Below are positions 46,138 to 55,211 of a DNA stretch of 64,000 nt, piece by piece. The DNA lies in contig NZ_JADMJO010000005.1 in assembly GCF_018780385.1 (NCBI RefSeq), positions 1 through 64,000 of the forward strand, written 5' to 3'. Every line of letters begins with the position of its first letter. The first letter of the stretch is position 1. This DNA is from Hydrogenophaga sp. (GTDB lineage Bacteria; Pseudomonadota; Gammaproteobacteria; Burkholderiales; Burkholderiaceae_C). Under the pieces are notes generated by a model that saw nothing but the letters and a program-made list of their open reading frames with translations, was not told the DNA's origin and did no database searches. Position numbers and translations under genes: made by a program.

Positions 46138-46138
46138 T

Positions 46139-46960
46139 TCAGTTCTGCAACTGCGCCATCGCCAGGCACAAATCCGCCCAGGCCTTGCCCTTGTCGGTGG
46201 GGGTGCGCAGCAGGTAGGCCGGGTGGTAGGTCACGATCACGGGCACGCCTTCGTAGTGGTGCACCTGCCCGCGCAAGCGGCCGATGGGCTCAACGCTCTT
46301 GAGCAGCGCCTGCACGGCAAAGCGACCCATGGCCACGATCACCTTGGGCTTCACCAGGGCCACCTGCCGCGCCAGATACGGCTCGCAGCGGGCCACTTCG
46401 TCGGGTTGCGGATTGCGGTTGGCCGGCGGGCGGCACTTGAGCACGTTGGCAATGAAGGCGCCTTGCGCGCCGGTGCCGGTGCGGCTGCGGCCCACGGCCT
46501 TGAGCATGTTGTCGAGCAGCTGGCCGGCCGCGCCCACGAAGGGTTCACCTTGCAGATCCTCGTTCTCGCCCGGGGCTTCACCCACCACCATCCAGTCGGC
46601 CTGTTCGTCGCCCACGCCGAACACGGTGTTGGTACGGCCCTGGCACAGCCCGCAGGCCTGGCAGTTGGCCACGGCTCCGCGCAGCGCGGGCCAGTCCAGG
46701 GTGGCCACGGGGCTCGCCGGTGCGGCCTGCCGCGCGGGTTCTGGCGAGGGGGTGTGCGTGACAGCAGGCCGTGCAACGGGTGCAGGCGCGGGGATGGGTG
46801 CAGGTGCCGGGGCAGTCGGTGGAGCAACCGAGCTTGTCACGCTCGGCAGTGCCTGGGCTTGCGTTTTGGGTGCCCACACCCGCACGCCCATTTCGGCCAG
46901 CATCGCGCGCTGGCGCGCATCGAGTTCGGGCACGAACGAGGTGTCGGGCGCGTCGTTCAC
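46139..46960 (-). CDS. Uracil-DNA glycosylase, family 4 (iron-sulfur)
   Basis: 273 residues from a GTG start overlapping the rimI stop (GTGA). After a Pro/Ala-rich spacer (about 40-90) comes the UDG-4 domain: NCQACGLC and VLKCRPPANRNPQPDEVARC give four cluster-ligating cysteines, GEAPGENEDLQGEPFVG the active-site loop and VTYHPAYLL the His-Pro loop. It removes uracil arising from cytosine deamination. The frame is open upstream across rimI, but that sequence is only its shadow. Last gene of tsaB-rimI-udg. Confidence 0.92.
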   Translation of the reverse strand: MNDAPDTSFVPELDARQRAMLAEMGVRVWAPKTQAQALPSVTSSVAPPTAPAPAPIPAPAPVARPAVTHTPSPEPARQAAPASPVATLDWPALRGAVANCQACGLCQGRTNTVFGVGDEQADWMVVGEAPGENEDLQGEPFVGAAGQLLDNMLKAVGRSRTGTGAQGAFIANVLKCRPPANRNPQPDEVARCEPYLARQVALVKPKVIVAMGRFAVQALLKSVEPIGRLRGQVHHYEGVPVIVTYHPAYLLRTPTDKGKAWADLCLAMAQLQN

Positions 46961-47595
46961 CGGGCGGCCTCCACCGCGGCAGACGCGACCAGGTTGAGAC
47001 TCATCACCACCGCGTCTTCGCGTTGGAAGTGACCCGCCGGGTAGTAGCCCTTGCGCAAGCCCACCTGCGCAAAGCCACAGCGCTCGTAGAGGCCGCGCGC
47101 CGGCGCATTGCTCTGGCGCACCTCCAGCCACAGCCATTGCGCCCCCTGACCGCGTGACCACAACGCCAGCGCGTCGAGCATGAACCGCGCCCAGCCCTGG
47201 CGCTGGTGAGCGGTGGCCACGGTGATGTTGAGCAGGTGCACTTCGTCCACACCGGGCATGGCCACCAGGTAGCCCAGCAGCACGCGGCCGTCGGCGCGCG
47301 GAGGGTGCGCCACTTCGCCAGGCAGCGCCTCGGACAGCAGCAGCATGGCCGGATAGCCGGCTTTGAGCGAATCGTGAAAATGCCGGCGCGACCAGGGATG
47401 GGCATAGGCCTGCGACTCCACGGCCTGCACCACGTCCAGGTCCGACTCGAGCATCGGTTCGAACACGATCCGGCGTTCGGGGCGCGACGCCGTGCGCGGT
47501 TGCACCAGCGGCTCGGTGGGCGCGGGCCACAGGCCACTGGTCCAGGCGGGCAGGACGGCTGTCACCGCTGCGTCGGCATGCAAGGGGGTGGTCAC
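46957..47595 (-). CDS. rimI: Ribosomal protein alanine N-acetyltransferase
   Basis: 212 residues of the GNAT fold. The acetyl-CoA loop lies in TVATAHQRQGWARFMLDAL, and the C-terminal LWLEVRQSNAPARGLYERCGF is the RimI signature, with GLRKGYYP and EDAVVMSL near the end. It acetylates the N-terminal Ala of ribosomal protein S18 and possibly other proteins. There is an extra N-terminal 40 residues compared with E. coli RimI. The GTG start overlaps the tsaB stop by 4 bp. Confidence 0.92.
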   Translation of the reverse strand: MTTPLHADAAVTAVLPAWTSGLWPAPTEPLVQPRTASRPERRIVFEPMLESDLDVVQAVESQAYAHPWSRRHFHDSLKAGYPAMLLLSEALPGEVAHPPRADGRVLLGYLVAMPGVDEVHLLNITVATAHQRQGWARFMLDALALWSRGQGAQWLWLEVRQSNAPARGLYERCGFAQVGLRKGYYPAGHFQREDAVVMSLNLVASAAVEAAR

Positions 47596-48449
47596 TGGAC
47601 TACCCTCCGCGCTGCGCGCTCCGGGACGAGCGCTTGGGAGCGGCCCGGCGCGCTCACTGCGCCTGCCTCGGCGGCCTGGCGGATGCGTTCGCGCTCCGCC
47701 GTGGTCTGAGCCACCTTGTCGCGCACGTACAGGGGCAAGGCGTCTTGCGCGGGCACGGTGTGGCCTGCGGCGATCAGGCCCGGTGCCAGGCGCAGCAGCG
47801 CAGTGGCCGAGGGCAGGGCGGGATGGCGTTGGCCCGCCAGGTCGGTGAGCGCGGCGGCGCAGGTTTCAAACACGTTGCCGGTGAGCAGGCTTTCCCCCGG
47901 GGCCAGGTCTTTCAAATAGGCCTCCAGGTCGGCGGGGGTGCACAGGCGGGGTGGCGCCAGCGGTACCAGACCCGCGGGGCCGGAGGCGTGGCAGGCGTAG
48001 GGAGCCACGTAGATCTCGCCCATGCGGGCATCCAGCAACGCCACGATCACACTGGGCACCACCTGCCCGGCGTCCACCAGCGCCTGCCGCGCTTCTTCGG
48101 CCAGCGCCAGCAGCGTGTCCACCGGCAGAACCGGCAGGCCGCCGGCGCGGCTGAGAGCTTGCGCGCCGTAGGCCAGGCCCTGGGCCACCGAGCAGGCGGT
48201 GCGCAAGCCGGTGAACGAGCCCGGCCCGCGCCCGAACACCACCGCGGCGAGCGTGTCCAGCGACCAGCCCGCCTCATTCAGCACGCTGCGCACCATGGGC
48301 AGCAGCGAGCCGGAGGCCTGGGCGCCGCCGGGCCCGCTGCGTTGCCACAGCGCGCCGCCGGGTTCACCCGAACCCAGAGCCACCGAGAGTGCATCGGTGC
48401 TGGTTTCGATGGCCAACAGGCGCAGGGAGGGCGGGGGTGCAATGGGCAT
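47592..48449 (-). CDS. tsaB: tRNA threonylcarbamoyladenosine biosynthesis protein TsaB
   Basis: 285 residues. ASKHA-fold partner of TsaD in t6A37 tRNA modification. LLAIETSTDALSVAL opens the protein and FGRGPGSFTGLRTACSVAQGLAYG is the family hallmark. ATG 48449 is chosen as the start of the conserved domain. The C-terminal tail, GRSQALVPERAARR, resembles translation of GC-rich intergenic repeat sequence and may be recently acquired. A second t6A gene, tsaC, lies at 50378. Leads the tsaB-rimI-udg unit. Confidence 0.94.
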   Translation of the reverse strand: MPIAPPPSLRLLAIETSTDALSVALGSGEPGGALWQRSGPGGAQASGSLLPMVRSVLNEAGWSLDTLAAVVFGRGPGSFTGLRTACSVAQGLAYGAQALSRAGGLPVLPVDTLLALAEEARQALVDAGQVVPSVIVALLDARMGEIYVAPYACHASGPAGLVPLAPPRLCTPADLEAYLKDLAPGESLLTGNVFETCAAALTDLAGQRHPALPSATALLRLAPGLIAAGHTVPAQDALPLYVRDKVAQTTAERERIRQAAEAGAVSAPGRSQALVPERAARRVVQ

Positions 48450-48537
48450 CGGTGGATTATCGGCCAGGGTGCCGGCTGTCAGGCCTGCGGCCCATTGACG
48501 AGGGGGTGCTCGCAGGGGAGAAGGACCGCGTTTCATA

Positions 48538-50055
48538 ATGAAACACATGTCCTTCCCCCGCTCCCTGTTTGTCCTGCTGATCCCGGCCATGTTGGCGCTG
48601 CCGGCCTGCGCCCAGCTGCCGGCCGAATACGGCGCCTTGCCGCCCACCGTGGTGGCGGCCCTCAAGCGTGCGCAGGTGCCGCCCAGTGCGCTGTCCGCGT
48701 TGGTTGTGTCGGTGGACAACAAGGCCGAAGAGCGGCTGCGTTTTCGCGCCAGCGTGCCGGTGAACCCGGCTTCGGTGATGAAGCTGGTGACCACCTATGC
48801 CGCGATCGACCTGCTGGGCGCCGACTACACCTGGAACACCCGCTTCTACACCGACGGCACGATCGACCAGGGCGTGCTGCGCGGCAACCTGTACGTGCGT
48901 GGCGATGGCGATCCGAAATTCGTGCTCGAGCGCATCCAGGGCGCGTTTTTTGCCCTGCAAGACAAGGGCGTGCGCGTGGTGGTGGGCGACATCGTGCTCG
49001 ACCACAGCGCCTTCGAACTCGCCGCCACCAACCCCGGTGCTTTTGACGGTGAAGCCTTGCGCCCGTACAACGCCACGCCCGACGCGCTGCTGGTCAACTT
49101 CAAATCGGTCGTGCTGACCTTCCAGCCCGATGGCGCCAACGGCGTGGCGCGCGTGATCAGCGAGCCACCGATGGCCGGGCTCACGATCGACGCCACCGTG
49201 CCGCTGGCACGTGTGGGCGCTGGCTGCGGTGACTGGCGCGGGGGCTTGCAGGCGCGTTTCGATGACGCCAACACCATCCGGTTCGAAGGCCGCTACCCGC
49301 AGAGCTGCGGTGAACTCAAATGGCCCGTGGCCTACCAGGACCCGGCGAGCTACGCCACCCGCGCCATGGAGGGGTTGTGGCGCGCGAGCGGCGGCGCCAT
49401 CACGGGCCATGCGCGCACCGGCCTCACGCCGGTGGGCGCCACCCTGCTGCACGAAGCCGCGTCCCTGCCGCTCTCGGACATCATCACCGACGTGAACCAG
49501 TGGAGCAACAACGTGATGGCGCAGCAGGTGTTCCTCACACTCGGGCGTCTGGTGCCCACGCCAGCCCCTCAACCGGTGTTGTCCCAGGGCTCCGTGACCG
49601 ATCGGCTCGTGCCCATGCGTCCGGCCCGGTTCGAGCGCTCGCGCGAGGTGCTGGAAAACTGGTGGAAGCGCACCTTCGGCATCCGCAGCGTGGTGCCGGT
49701 GATGGACAACGGTTCGGGGCTGTCGCGCGAAGAGCGCATCACGTCCGAGGCCCTGGCCAATCTGCTGCGCCACGCCAGCCGCCACCCGCAGGGCGAGCGG
49801 TTCGCCAGTTCCCTCTCGATCGCCGGCGTGAGCGGCACCGCGGCCCGCATGGCCCGCGCGCCCGGCAGCGCGGCACGCGGCAACGCCCAGCTCAAGACCG
49901 GTACGCTCAAGGATGTGACGGGCATTGCCGGCTATGTGAATGCGGTCAATGGCGCGCGGTATGTGGTGGTCGGTTTCGTGAACCACCCCAACGCGCCCGC
50001 GGCTCGGCCGGCGCTGGAAGCGCTGGTGGAGTGGACCGCTTCGCAGCCCGACTGA
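48538..50055 (+). CDS. dacB: D-alanyl-D-alanine carboxypeptidase/endopeptidase (PBP4 type)
   Basis: 505 residues. An N-terminal export signal (FVLLIPAMLALPAC) may be a lipobox with Cys24, or be cut after ACA. Penicillin-binding motifs are S79-V-M-K82, S323-N-N325 and K453-T-G455. DNGSGLSR (about 400) is typical of class C low-molecular-mass PBPs with the extra domain between the first two motifs. It trims or cleaves peptidoglycan cross-links in the periplasm. Divergent from tsaB by 88 bp. Confidence 0.93.
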   Translation: MKHMSFPRSLFVLLIPAMLALPACAQLPAEYGALPPTVVAALKRAQVPPSALSALVVSVDNKAEERLRFRASVPVNPASVMKLVTTYAAIDLLGADYTWNTRFYTDGTIDQGVLRGNLYVRGDGDPKFVLERIQGAFFALQDKGVRVVVGDIVLDHSAFELAATNPGAFDGEALRPYNATPDALLVNFKSVVLTFQPDGANGVARVISEPPMAGLTIDATVPLARVGAGCGDWRGGLQARFDDANTIRFEGRYPQSCGELKWPVAYQDPASYATRAMEGLWRASGGAITGHARTGLTPVGATLLHEAASLPLSDIITDVNQWSNNVMAQQVFLTLGRLVPTPAPQPVLSQGSVTDRLVPMRPARFERSREVLENWWKRTFGIRSVVPVMDNGSGLSREERITSEALANLLRHASRHPQGERFASSLSIAGVSGTAARMARAPGSAARGNAQLKTGTLKDVTGIAGYVNAVNGARYVVVGFVNHPNAPAARPALEALVEWTASQPD

Positions 50056-50107
50056 ATGCAGTCCGACTGAAGCCCGCGTCGCTGGCCCGGTCCGTATCAT
50101 TGTGCTC

Positions 50108-50377
50108 ATGCAACTCGGCGAATTCATCGGCTTCTGTGCCGCTTTCCTCACCACGGCCAGCTTTGTGCCGCAGGCCTGGCTCACCTTCAAGAGCCGCGAC
50201 GTGAGCGGTATCTCGCTCGGCATGTACAGCGCCTTCACGCTGGGCGTGGCGCTCTGGCTCATCTACGGATTGAGCCTGGGGGCCTGGCCCGTGGTGGTGG
50301 CCAACTCCATCACCTTGGTGCTTGCCTTGTCGATCCTGGTGATGAAGCTGCGTTACGGGCGCGTGCCTCAAAGCTGA
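50108..50377 (+). CDS. SemiSWEET-type transporter (PQ-loop/MtN3)
   Basis: 89 residues with three membrane helices forming one SWEET half that should dimerise. The PQ signature is in TASFVPQAWLTFKSRDVSGI, the second helix has LGMYSAFTLGVALWLIYG, and the third includes the conserved Asn of PVVVANSITLVLA. SemiSWEETs carry sugars down gradients, though substrates vary. ATG 50108 is used rather than a GTG two codons earlier. Its TGA stop and the tsaC stop share the hexamer TGATCA. Confidence 0.88.
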   Translation: MQLGEFIGFCAAFLTTASFVPQAWLTFKSRDVSGISLGMYSAFTLGVALWLIYGLSLGAWPVVVANSITLVLALSILVMKLRYGRVPQS

Positions 50378-51391
50378 TCAGGCTGCCGCGCGCACCAGCC
50401 TGTCGCGCACGCCGTCCCACGCCGCATCAATCGGCGGTGTTTCCACCCAGATCAAGCGCACGCCGGTGGCGTCGAGTTCGCGCAGCACCGCAAACAGTTC
50501 CTGTGCGCTGCGTGCGGCATCCAGGGGCATGCGGCGCACGCTCACGCCGCGCGCAGCCTTGATGGGCGTGCGGGCGTACACCGCGATGTGGCGCGCATCG
50601 GGCCCCAGCAAGTCCAGCGCGGTCTGCAAGGGTTGGGCGTCCATCAACCGCACCTTGGCGCGTGGCGCGTAGTGTGATTCGAGCGTGCCCGAGGCGCGCG
50701 GCGCGGTGTCGTCGCGTTCGCGCAGCGGCTGTTGGCACACCGCCTCGATCTGCGCCGAGGTGACCATGCCGGGGCGCAGCAGCACGGGCCAGGCACGCGT
50801 GGCGTCGACGATGGTGGACTCGATGCCCACCGGGCAGGCGCCCCCGTCGAGGATCAGCAGGTCGGCATCCGACAGCGCGGCGAATTCGTCGGCCACATGG
50901 GCGGCGGTGGTCGGGCTCACGCGGCCGAAACGGTTGGCGCTGGGCGCGGCCACACCGCTCACGCCGTGCGCGGCGGCCGCCGTGAGCAGCGCTTGAGCCA
51001 CCGGGTGGGCCGGGCATCGCAAGCCCACCGAGTCCTGCCCGCCGGCCGCCACCGCCGCCACGCCTTCCCGGCGCGGCAGGATGAGTGTGAGCGGGCCGGG
51101 CCAGAAGGCGTTCATGAGCTCGGTGGCAAAGGCCGGCACATCACGCGCGTAGTGGTCGACCCCGCCGCGCCAGCCCTGCGCACCGGTGCCGGGGGCCAGG
51201 TGCACGATCAGCGGGTGATCCGCCGGGCGGCCCTTGGCTTCGAAGATGCGGTGCACCGCCGTGGCGTTGTCGGCGTCGGCCGCGAGGCCATACACGGTCT
51301 CCGTCGGCATGCCGACCAGCGAACCGGCGGCCAGCCGTTGCGCTGCCTGCTTCACGGCAGACGCATCGACGGCGTTCAGCAGCAGCGGCAT
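50378..51391 (-). CDS. tsaC: Threonylcarbamoyl-AMP synthase (Sua5/TsaC)
   Basis: 337 residues with both domains of the long Sua5 form: the YrdC domain (about 10-200: GSLVGMPTETVYGLAADA, KGRPADHPLIVHL, APSANRFGRVSPTTA) and a C-terminal Sua5 domain (about 230-335). It makes threonylcarbamoyl-AMP from Thr, bicarbonate and ATP for t6A synthesis. It lies 7 bp after purK on the same strand and is probably the last gene of purE-purK-tsaC. The linker includes SHYAPRAKVRL, the usual Sua5 active-site lid. Confidence 0.93.
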   Translation of the reverse strand: MPLLLNAVDASAVKQAAQRLAAGSLVGMPTETVYGLAADADNATAVHRIFEAKGRPADHPLIVHLAPGTGAQGWRGGVDHYARDVPAFATELMNAFWPGPLTLILPRREGVAAVAAGGQDSVGLRCPAHPVAQALLTAAAAHGVSGVAAPSANRFGRVSPTTAAHVADEFAALSDADLLILDGGACPVGIESTIVDATRAWPVLLRPGMVTSAQIEAVCQQPLRERDDTAPRASGTLESHYAPRAKVRLMDAQPLQTALDLLGPDARHIAVYARTPIKAARGVSVRRMPLDAARSAQELFAVLRELDATGVRLIWVETPPIDAAWDGVRDRLVRAAA

Positions 51392-51398
51392 GGGGTGA

Positions 51399-52637
51399 TC
51401 AGGCGTCGAGCGGAGGCAAGCCGAGCAAGCGCAAGACCTCGGCCGTGGTCGCTCGCACTTGCGCCACCGTGGGCGCGGTGATGTTGAGGTGGCCCATCTT
51501 GCGACCGGCGCGCGCGCTCAGCTTGCCGTAGAGGTGCAGGTGGGTGCCGGGCAGTGCGAGCACCTGCGCCCAGGGCGGCGACACCCCACGTTCGCTCACC
51601 TTCTCGCGCACGGCATTGGGTGCGAACCAGAGATCACCCAACAGGTTGACCATGATGGCCGGGCTGTGTTGGCGCGGCGTGGGCAGGGGCAGGCCGGCCA
51701 GCGCGCGCACCTGCGCTTCGAACTGCGAGATGTCACAGGCGTCTTGTGTGTAGTGGCCGCTGTTGTGCGGGCGGGGCGCCATCTCGTTGACGATCAGGTC
51801 CGCGCCGCCGTTGGCCGTGTCGACCAGGAAGTACTCCACGCACAACACGCCCACGTAGTTGAGGTGCTGGGCGAGGGCTGCCGTGCTGGCCTGCGCGCGC
51901 GCGGCCAGGGTCGGGTCCAGCGCGCCGTCGAACACCTCGGTGATGGCCAGGATGCCGTCGTGGTGCGTGTTCTTCTGCACCGGGAAGCTCACCGTCTGGC
52001 CATCGGCGCCACGCGCCACGATCACCGAACACTCGCCGCGCAGCGGCATGAGCTTCTCCAGCACGCAGGGCACCTTGTTCAGGTCTTCCCACGCCGATGC
52101 GAGTTCTTCGCGCGTGCTCACACGCACCTGGCCCTTGCCGTCGTAACCCAGGCGCGCGGTCTTCAGGATGCCGGGCAGCAGATCCGCCGGTACTGCGGCC
52201 AGCAGCGCGTCGGTGGTGATGGCCGCATAGGGCGCGGGGAACACGCCGCTGACCGGCGCGCACTGCACGAAATGCGCTTTCTCCTTGATGCGGTCCTGCG
52301 CCACCGCCACGCAACTCGCCGAGGGCGCCACCGGGCGGTGCGCGCCGAGCGTGACCAGCGCGGGCGCCGGCACGTTCTCGAATTCGGTGGTGATGGCTTC
52401 GCAGCGCTGCATCAGCTGAGCCAGGCCTTGTTCGTCATCAAACGGCGTCTGGATGTGGAAATGGCTGATCAGGCCGGCGGGGCTCGCAGGGTCGGGGTCC
52501 AGCACCGCCGTGAAATAGCCCATGGCCTGCGCCGCCTGCACAAACATGCGCCCCAACTGGCCGCCGCCCATGACGCCGAGCGTGGTCTGCTGGCCGGTGG
52601 GCGAGGTGCTGCCAGGGAGGATGGTCTTGAGGCTCAT
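51399..52637 (-). CDS. purK: N5-carboxyaminoimidazole ribonucleotide synthase
   Basis: 412 residues, ATP-grasp fold. It makes N5-CAIR from AIR, ATP and bicarbonate. LGVMGGGQLGRMFVQAAQAMGY is the N-terminal nucleotide loop, and EMAPRPHNSGHYT with FEAQVRALAGLPLP the C-terminal signature. Ten bases downstream of purE, so the product passes directly to PurE. It ends 7 bp before tsaC. Confidence 0.96.
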   Translation of the reverse strand: MSLKTILPGSTSPTGQQTTLGVMGGGQLGRMFVQAAQAMGYFTAVLDPDPASPAGLISHFHIQTPFDDEQGLAQLMQRCEAITTEFENVPAPALVTLGAHRPVAPSASCVAVAQDRIKEKAHFVQCAPVSGVFPAPYAAITTDALLAAVPADLLPGILKTARLGYDGKGQVRVSTREELASAWEDLNKVPCVLEKLMPLRGECSVIVARGADGQTVSFPVQKNTHHDGILAITEVFDGALDPTLAARAQASTAALAQHLNYVGVLCVEYFLVDTANGGADLIVNEMAPRPHNSGHYTQDACDISQFEAQVRALAGLPLPTPRQHSPAIMVNLLGDLWFAPNAVREKVSERGVSPPWAQVLALPGTHLHLYGKLSARAGRKMGHLNITAPTVAQVRATTAEVLRLLGLPPLDA

Positions 52638-52647
52638 GGGAGTGGTG

Positions 52648-53136
52648 TCACAGAGGAAGGGTCATGCCGCGCGCGGCGGCGGTCTGCTGTGCGCGGAAAG
52701 CTTCGAGCTTCTCGCGCAGCGCGGTGTCTTCGTTGGCCAGCATGGCCACGGCGAAGAGCGCCGCGTTGGCCGCGCCGGCCGCGCCGATGGCAAAGGTGGC
52801 CACCGGCACACCCTTGGGCATCTGCACGATGCTGTGGAGCGAGTCCACGCCGCTGAGGTGTTTGCTGGCCACCGGCACGCCGAGCACCGGCACCACCGTC
52901 TTGGCGGCCAGCATGCCCGGCAGGTGGGCCGCGCCGCCGGCGCCCGCGATGATGCATTTCATGCCCCGCCCGGCCGCGCTCTCGGCATAGGTGAACATGT
53001 CGTCGGGCATACGGTGCGCCGAGACCACGCGGGCGTCGAACGAGATGCCGAAATCCTGCAGGATCTGCACGGCGTGCTGCATGGTGTCCCAGTCGCTGCT
53101 GGAGCCCATGACCACGCCCACTTGGATGGGGTTCAT
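52648..53136 (-). CDS. purE: N5-CAIR mutase, class I
   Basis: 162 residues. It converts N5-CAIR to CAIR in purine synthesis. [14 protein letters not shown] and [11 protein letters not shown] are the class I active-site loops, with His in SAHR, followed by [14 protein letters not shown]. Octameric in the family. First gene of purE-purK-tsaC, divergent from the thioredoxin-like gene at 53284 with a 147-bp gap that should contain its promoter; I see no clear PurR-type operator there. Confidence 0.96.
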   Translation of the reverse strand: MNPIQVGVVMGSSSDWDTMQHAVQILQDFGISFDARVVSAHRMPDDMFTYAESAAGRGMKCIIAGAGGAAHLPGMLAAKTVVPVLGVPVASKHLSGVDSLHSIVQMPKGVPVATFAIGAAGAANAALFAVAMLANEDTALREKLEAFRAQQTAAARGMTLPL

Positions 53137-53283
53137 GTGTTGCCTCTGGCCGATGCGCCCCCGGCGGGGGCGGAGCCCGGTGGCGCATGAACAGGCATGG
53201 CGCTCTCCGGTAAAGTGTCGATTTTACGGTTCGCCCCCTCGGCACCGGCTGCTCTGTATCGCTCCCCCTTCAGGCCTCCCCCC

Positions 53284-54192
53284 ATGATCAACGTCACCAT
53301 CGCCAATTTTGAAGCCGAGGTCATCGAAGCTTCGCACCACACGCCCGTGCTGGTGGACTTCTGGGCCCCCTGGTGCGGCCCGTGCAAGGTGATCGGCCCG
53401 CTGCTGGAAAAGGTCGAGGCCGCCTACGCCGGGCGCTTCAAGCTGGTCAAGATCGACTCCGACCAGGAGCAGCAACTCGCCGCGGCCTTCGGTATCCGCA
53501 GCATCCCCACCTGCGTGCTGCTCATGAACGGCCAGCCTGTCGACGGTTTCATGGGCGCGCTGCCCGAAGGCCAGATCAAGGAATTCCTCGACAAGCACCT
53601 GCCCCCGGCCGACGAGCTCGAAGCGATGGCCGAGGAAGAAGATGCCCAGGAAGCCATCGCCGATGACGACCTGGAAGGTGCGCTGGAGAAGCGCCAGGAA
53701 GCGGTGAAGACCGACCCCGACAACGACGACGCGCGCTTCGATCTGGTGAAGCTGCTGCTGGAGCTCGGTCTGGACGACGACGCCAAAGTGGCGTTTGCGC
53801 CCGTGATCGCCAAGGCGGCCGGTGTGCGCCGGCTCGACTCGCTGCGGCGCTGGATGGCCGCGCGGGACGCGCATGCCGAGGTGGTCGACCCGCAAGCGCG
53901 CGCTGCCGAATTGCAGGCCGCGATTGCCACCAACAAGCGCGATTTTGAATCGCGCTTCGCACTCGCCCAACTGCTGATGGCGCACGGCGAATGGGTGCCT
54001 GCCATGGACGAGTTGCTGGAAATCCTCATGCGCGACAAGGCCTGGAGCGAAGACCTCGCGCGCAAGACCTTCATTGCCATCCTCGACATCATCGAGCCGC
54101 CCAAGCCCAAGGTGGCCGAAGGCCAGGTGCCGCCGGAAGACCCGACGGTGGCGACCTACCGGCGTCGCCTTTCTTCGGTCGTCTTGAGCTGA
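53284..54192 (+). CDS. CnoX-like thioredoxin with TPR tail
   Basis: 302 residues. Thioredoxin domain 1-110 with an intact WCGPC active site (about 30-34) and cis-Pro in IRSIPTCVLL, followed by helical TPR-like repeats (DNDDARFDLVKLLLELGL; RFALAQLLMAHGEW). This is the YbbN/CnoX layout, a chaperedoxin that holds clients for GroEL under bleach or heat stress. Unlike E. coli CnoX, which lacks the second Cys, both cysteines are present, so it may also act as a reductase. ATG 53284 begins the domain. It splits purC from purE on the opposite strand. Confidence 0.9.
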   Translation: MINVTIANFEAEVIEASHHTPVLVDFWAPWCGPCKVIGPLLEKVEAAYAGRFKLVKIDSDQEQQLAAAFGIRSIPTCVLLMNGQPVDGFMGALPEGQIKEFLDKHLPPADELEAMAEEEDAQEAIADDDLEGALEKRQEAVKTDPDNDDARFDLVKLLLELGLDDDAKVAFAPVIAKAAGVRRLDSLRRWMAARDAHAEVVDPQARAAELQAAIATNKRDFESRFALAQLLMAHGEWVPAMDELLEILMRDKAWSEDLARKTFIAILDIIEPPKPKVAEGQVPPEDPTVATYRRRLSSVVLS

Positions 54193-55101
54193 TCAGCCCA
54201 TCAAGCGCGTCAGTGCTTCCTGGTACTTCGCTGCGGTCTTCTCGATCACCTCTTTGGGCAGGCGCGGGGCCGGCGGCGTCTTGTCCCAGGGCTTGCCGCC
54301 CACCTGCGCGGTCTCCAGCCAGTCGCGCAGGAACTGCTTGTCGTAGCTCGGCGGGTTCTGGCCCACCACATAGCTCTCGGCCGGCCAGTAGCGTGAGCTG
54401 TCGGGCGTGAGCACCTCGTCCATGAGCACCAGCTTGCCGGCCTTGTCCAGGCCGAACTCGAACTTGGTGTCGGCAATGATGATGCCGTTCTGCAGCGCCA
54501 TCTCGGCTGCGGCCTTGTAGAGCGCGATCGACACGTCGCGGATCTGCGCGGCCAGTTCGGGGCCGATCATGGCCACGGTCTGCTCGAAGGTGATGTTCTC
54601 GTCGTGTTCGCCCATCTCCGCCTTGGCCGCGGGCGTGTAGATCGGCTCGGGCAGCTTCGATGCGTTCTGCAAACCAGCGGGCAATTTCACGCCACACACC
54701 GCCTGGTTGTCCTGGTATTCCTTCCAGCCGCTGCCGGCCAGGTACCCGCGCACCACGGCTTCCACCGGGATGGGCTTCAGGCGCTGCACCAGCATCGAGC
54801 GGCCGGTGACCTGGGGCGCCTCGGCCGCGGAGACCACGCTCTCGGGCGCGTCGCCGGTGAGGTGGATCGGGCAGATGTTCAGGCCGTTGGGGCCGAGCTT
54901 GTCGAACCAGAACAGCGAGAGCTTCGTGAGCAGCTCGCCCTTGCCGGGAATCGGCTCGCCCATGATCACGTCAAAGGCGCTGATGCGGTCGCTGGCCACC
55001 ATCAGGATGCGGTCGTCGCCCACGGCGTAGTTGTCGCGCACCTTGCCGCGCGCCAGCAGGGGCAGGGAGGTGAGGGCCGAGGTGTGCAAGGCAGAGGTCA
55101 T
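54193..55101 (-). CDS. purC: SAICAR synthetase
   Basis: 302 residues, the long betaproteobacterial/eukaryotic-like form. It joins aspartate to [32 protein letters not shown] starts the ATP site (quoted in part), with [10 protein letters not shown] and [15 protein letters not shown] as catalytic and metal-binding segments. ATG 55101 is used. Its stop overlaps in the hexamer TGATCA with the convergent cnoX stop. PurE and PurK, one to two steps earlier, lie just beyond cnoX. Confidence 0.96.
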   Translation of the reverse strand: MTSALHTSALTSLPLLARGKVRDNYAVGDDRILMVASDRISAFDVIMGEPIPGKGELLTKLSLFWFDKLGPNGLNICPIHLTGDAPESVVSAAEAPQVTGRSMLVQRLKPIPVEAVVRGYLAGSGWKEYQDNQAVCGVKLPAGLQNASKLPEPIYTPAAKAEMGEHDENITFEQTVAMIGPELAAQIRDVSIALYKAAAEMALQNGIIIADTKFEFGLDKAGKLVLMDEVLTPDSSRYWPAESYVVGQNPPSYDKQFLRDWLETAQVGGKPWDKTPPAPRLPKEVIEKTAAKYQEALTRLMG

Positions 55102-55131
55102 GATCGGATCGGGAAAAAGCGGGACAAGAAA

Positions 55132-55159
55132 AAAGCCCGTTGAACAGCCAACGGGCTTT
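55132..55159 (-). terminator. Intrinsic terminator after the Bug-family gene
   Basis: On the minus strand AAAGCCCGTTGG pairs with CAACGGGCTTT around a short loop and is followed by TTTTCTTG. It ends transcription from the gene at 55212 before purC. Confidence 0.85.
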
Positions 55160-55211
55160 GAACCATTCCGGGGGATTATCGCAAGTTGGCAACCCCGTGG
55201 TGGGTGACCCC

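Noticed and set aside
46961..47530. An N-terminal extension of the uracil-DNA glycosylase across rimI
   Set aside because: The extension is the shadow of rimI in another frame; the GTG at 46960 gives the usual 4-bp overlap and family length.
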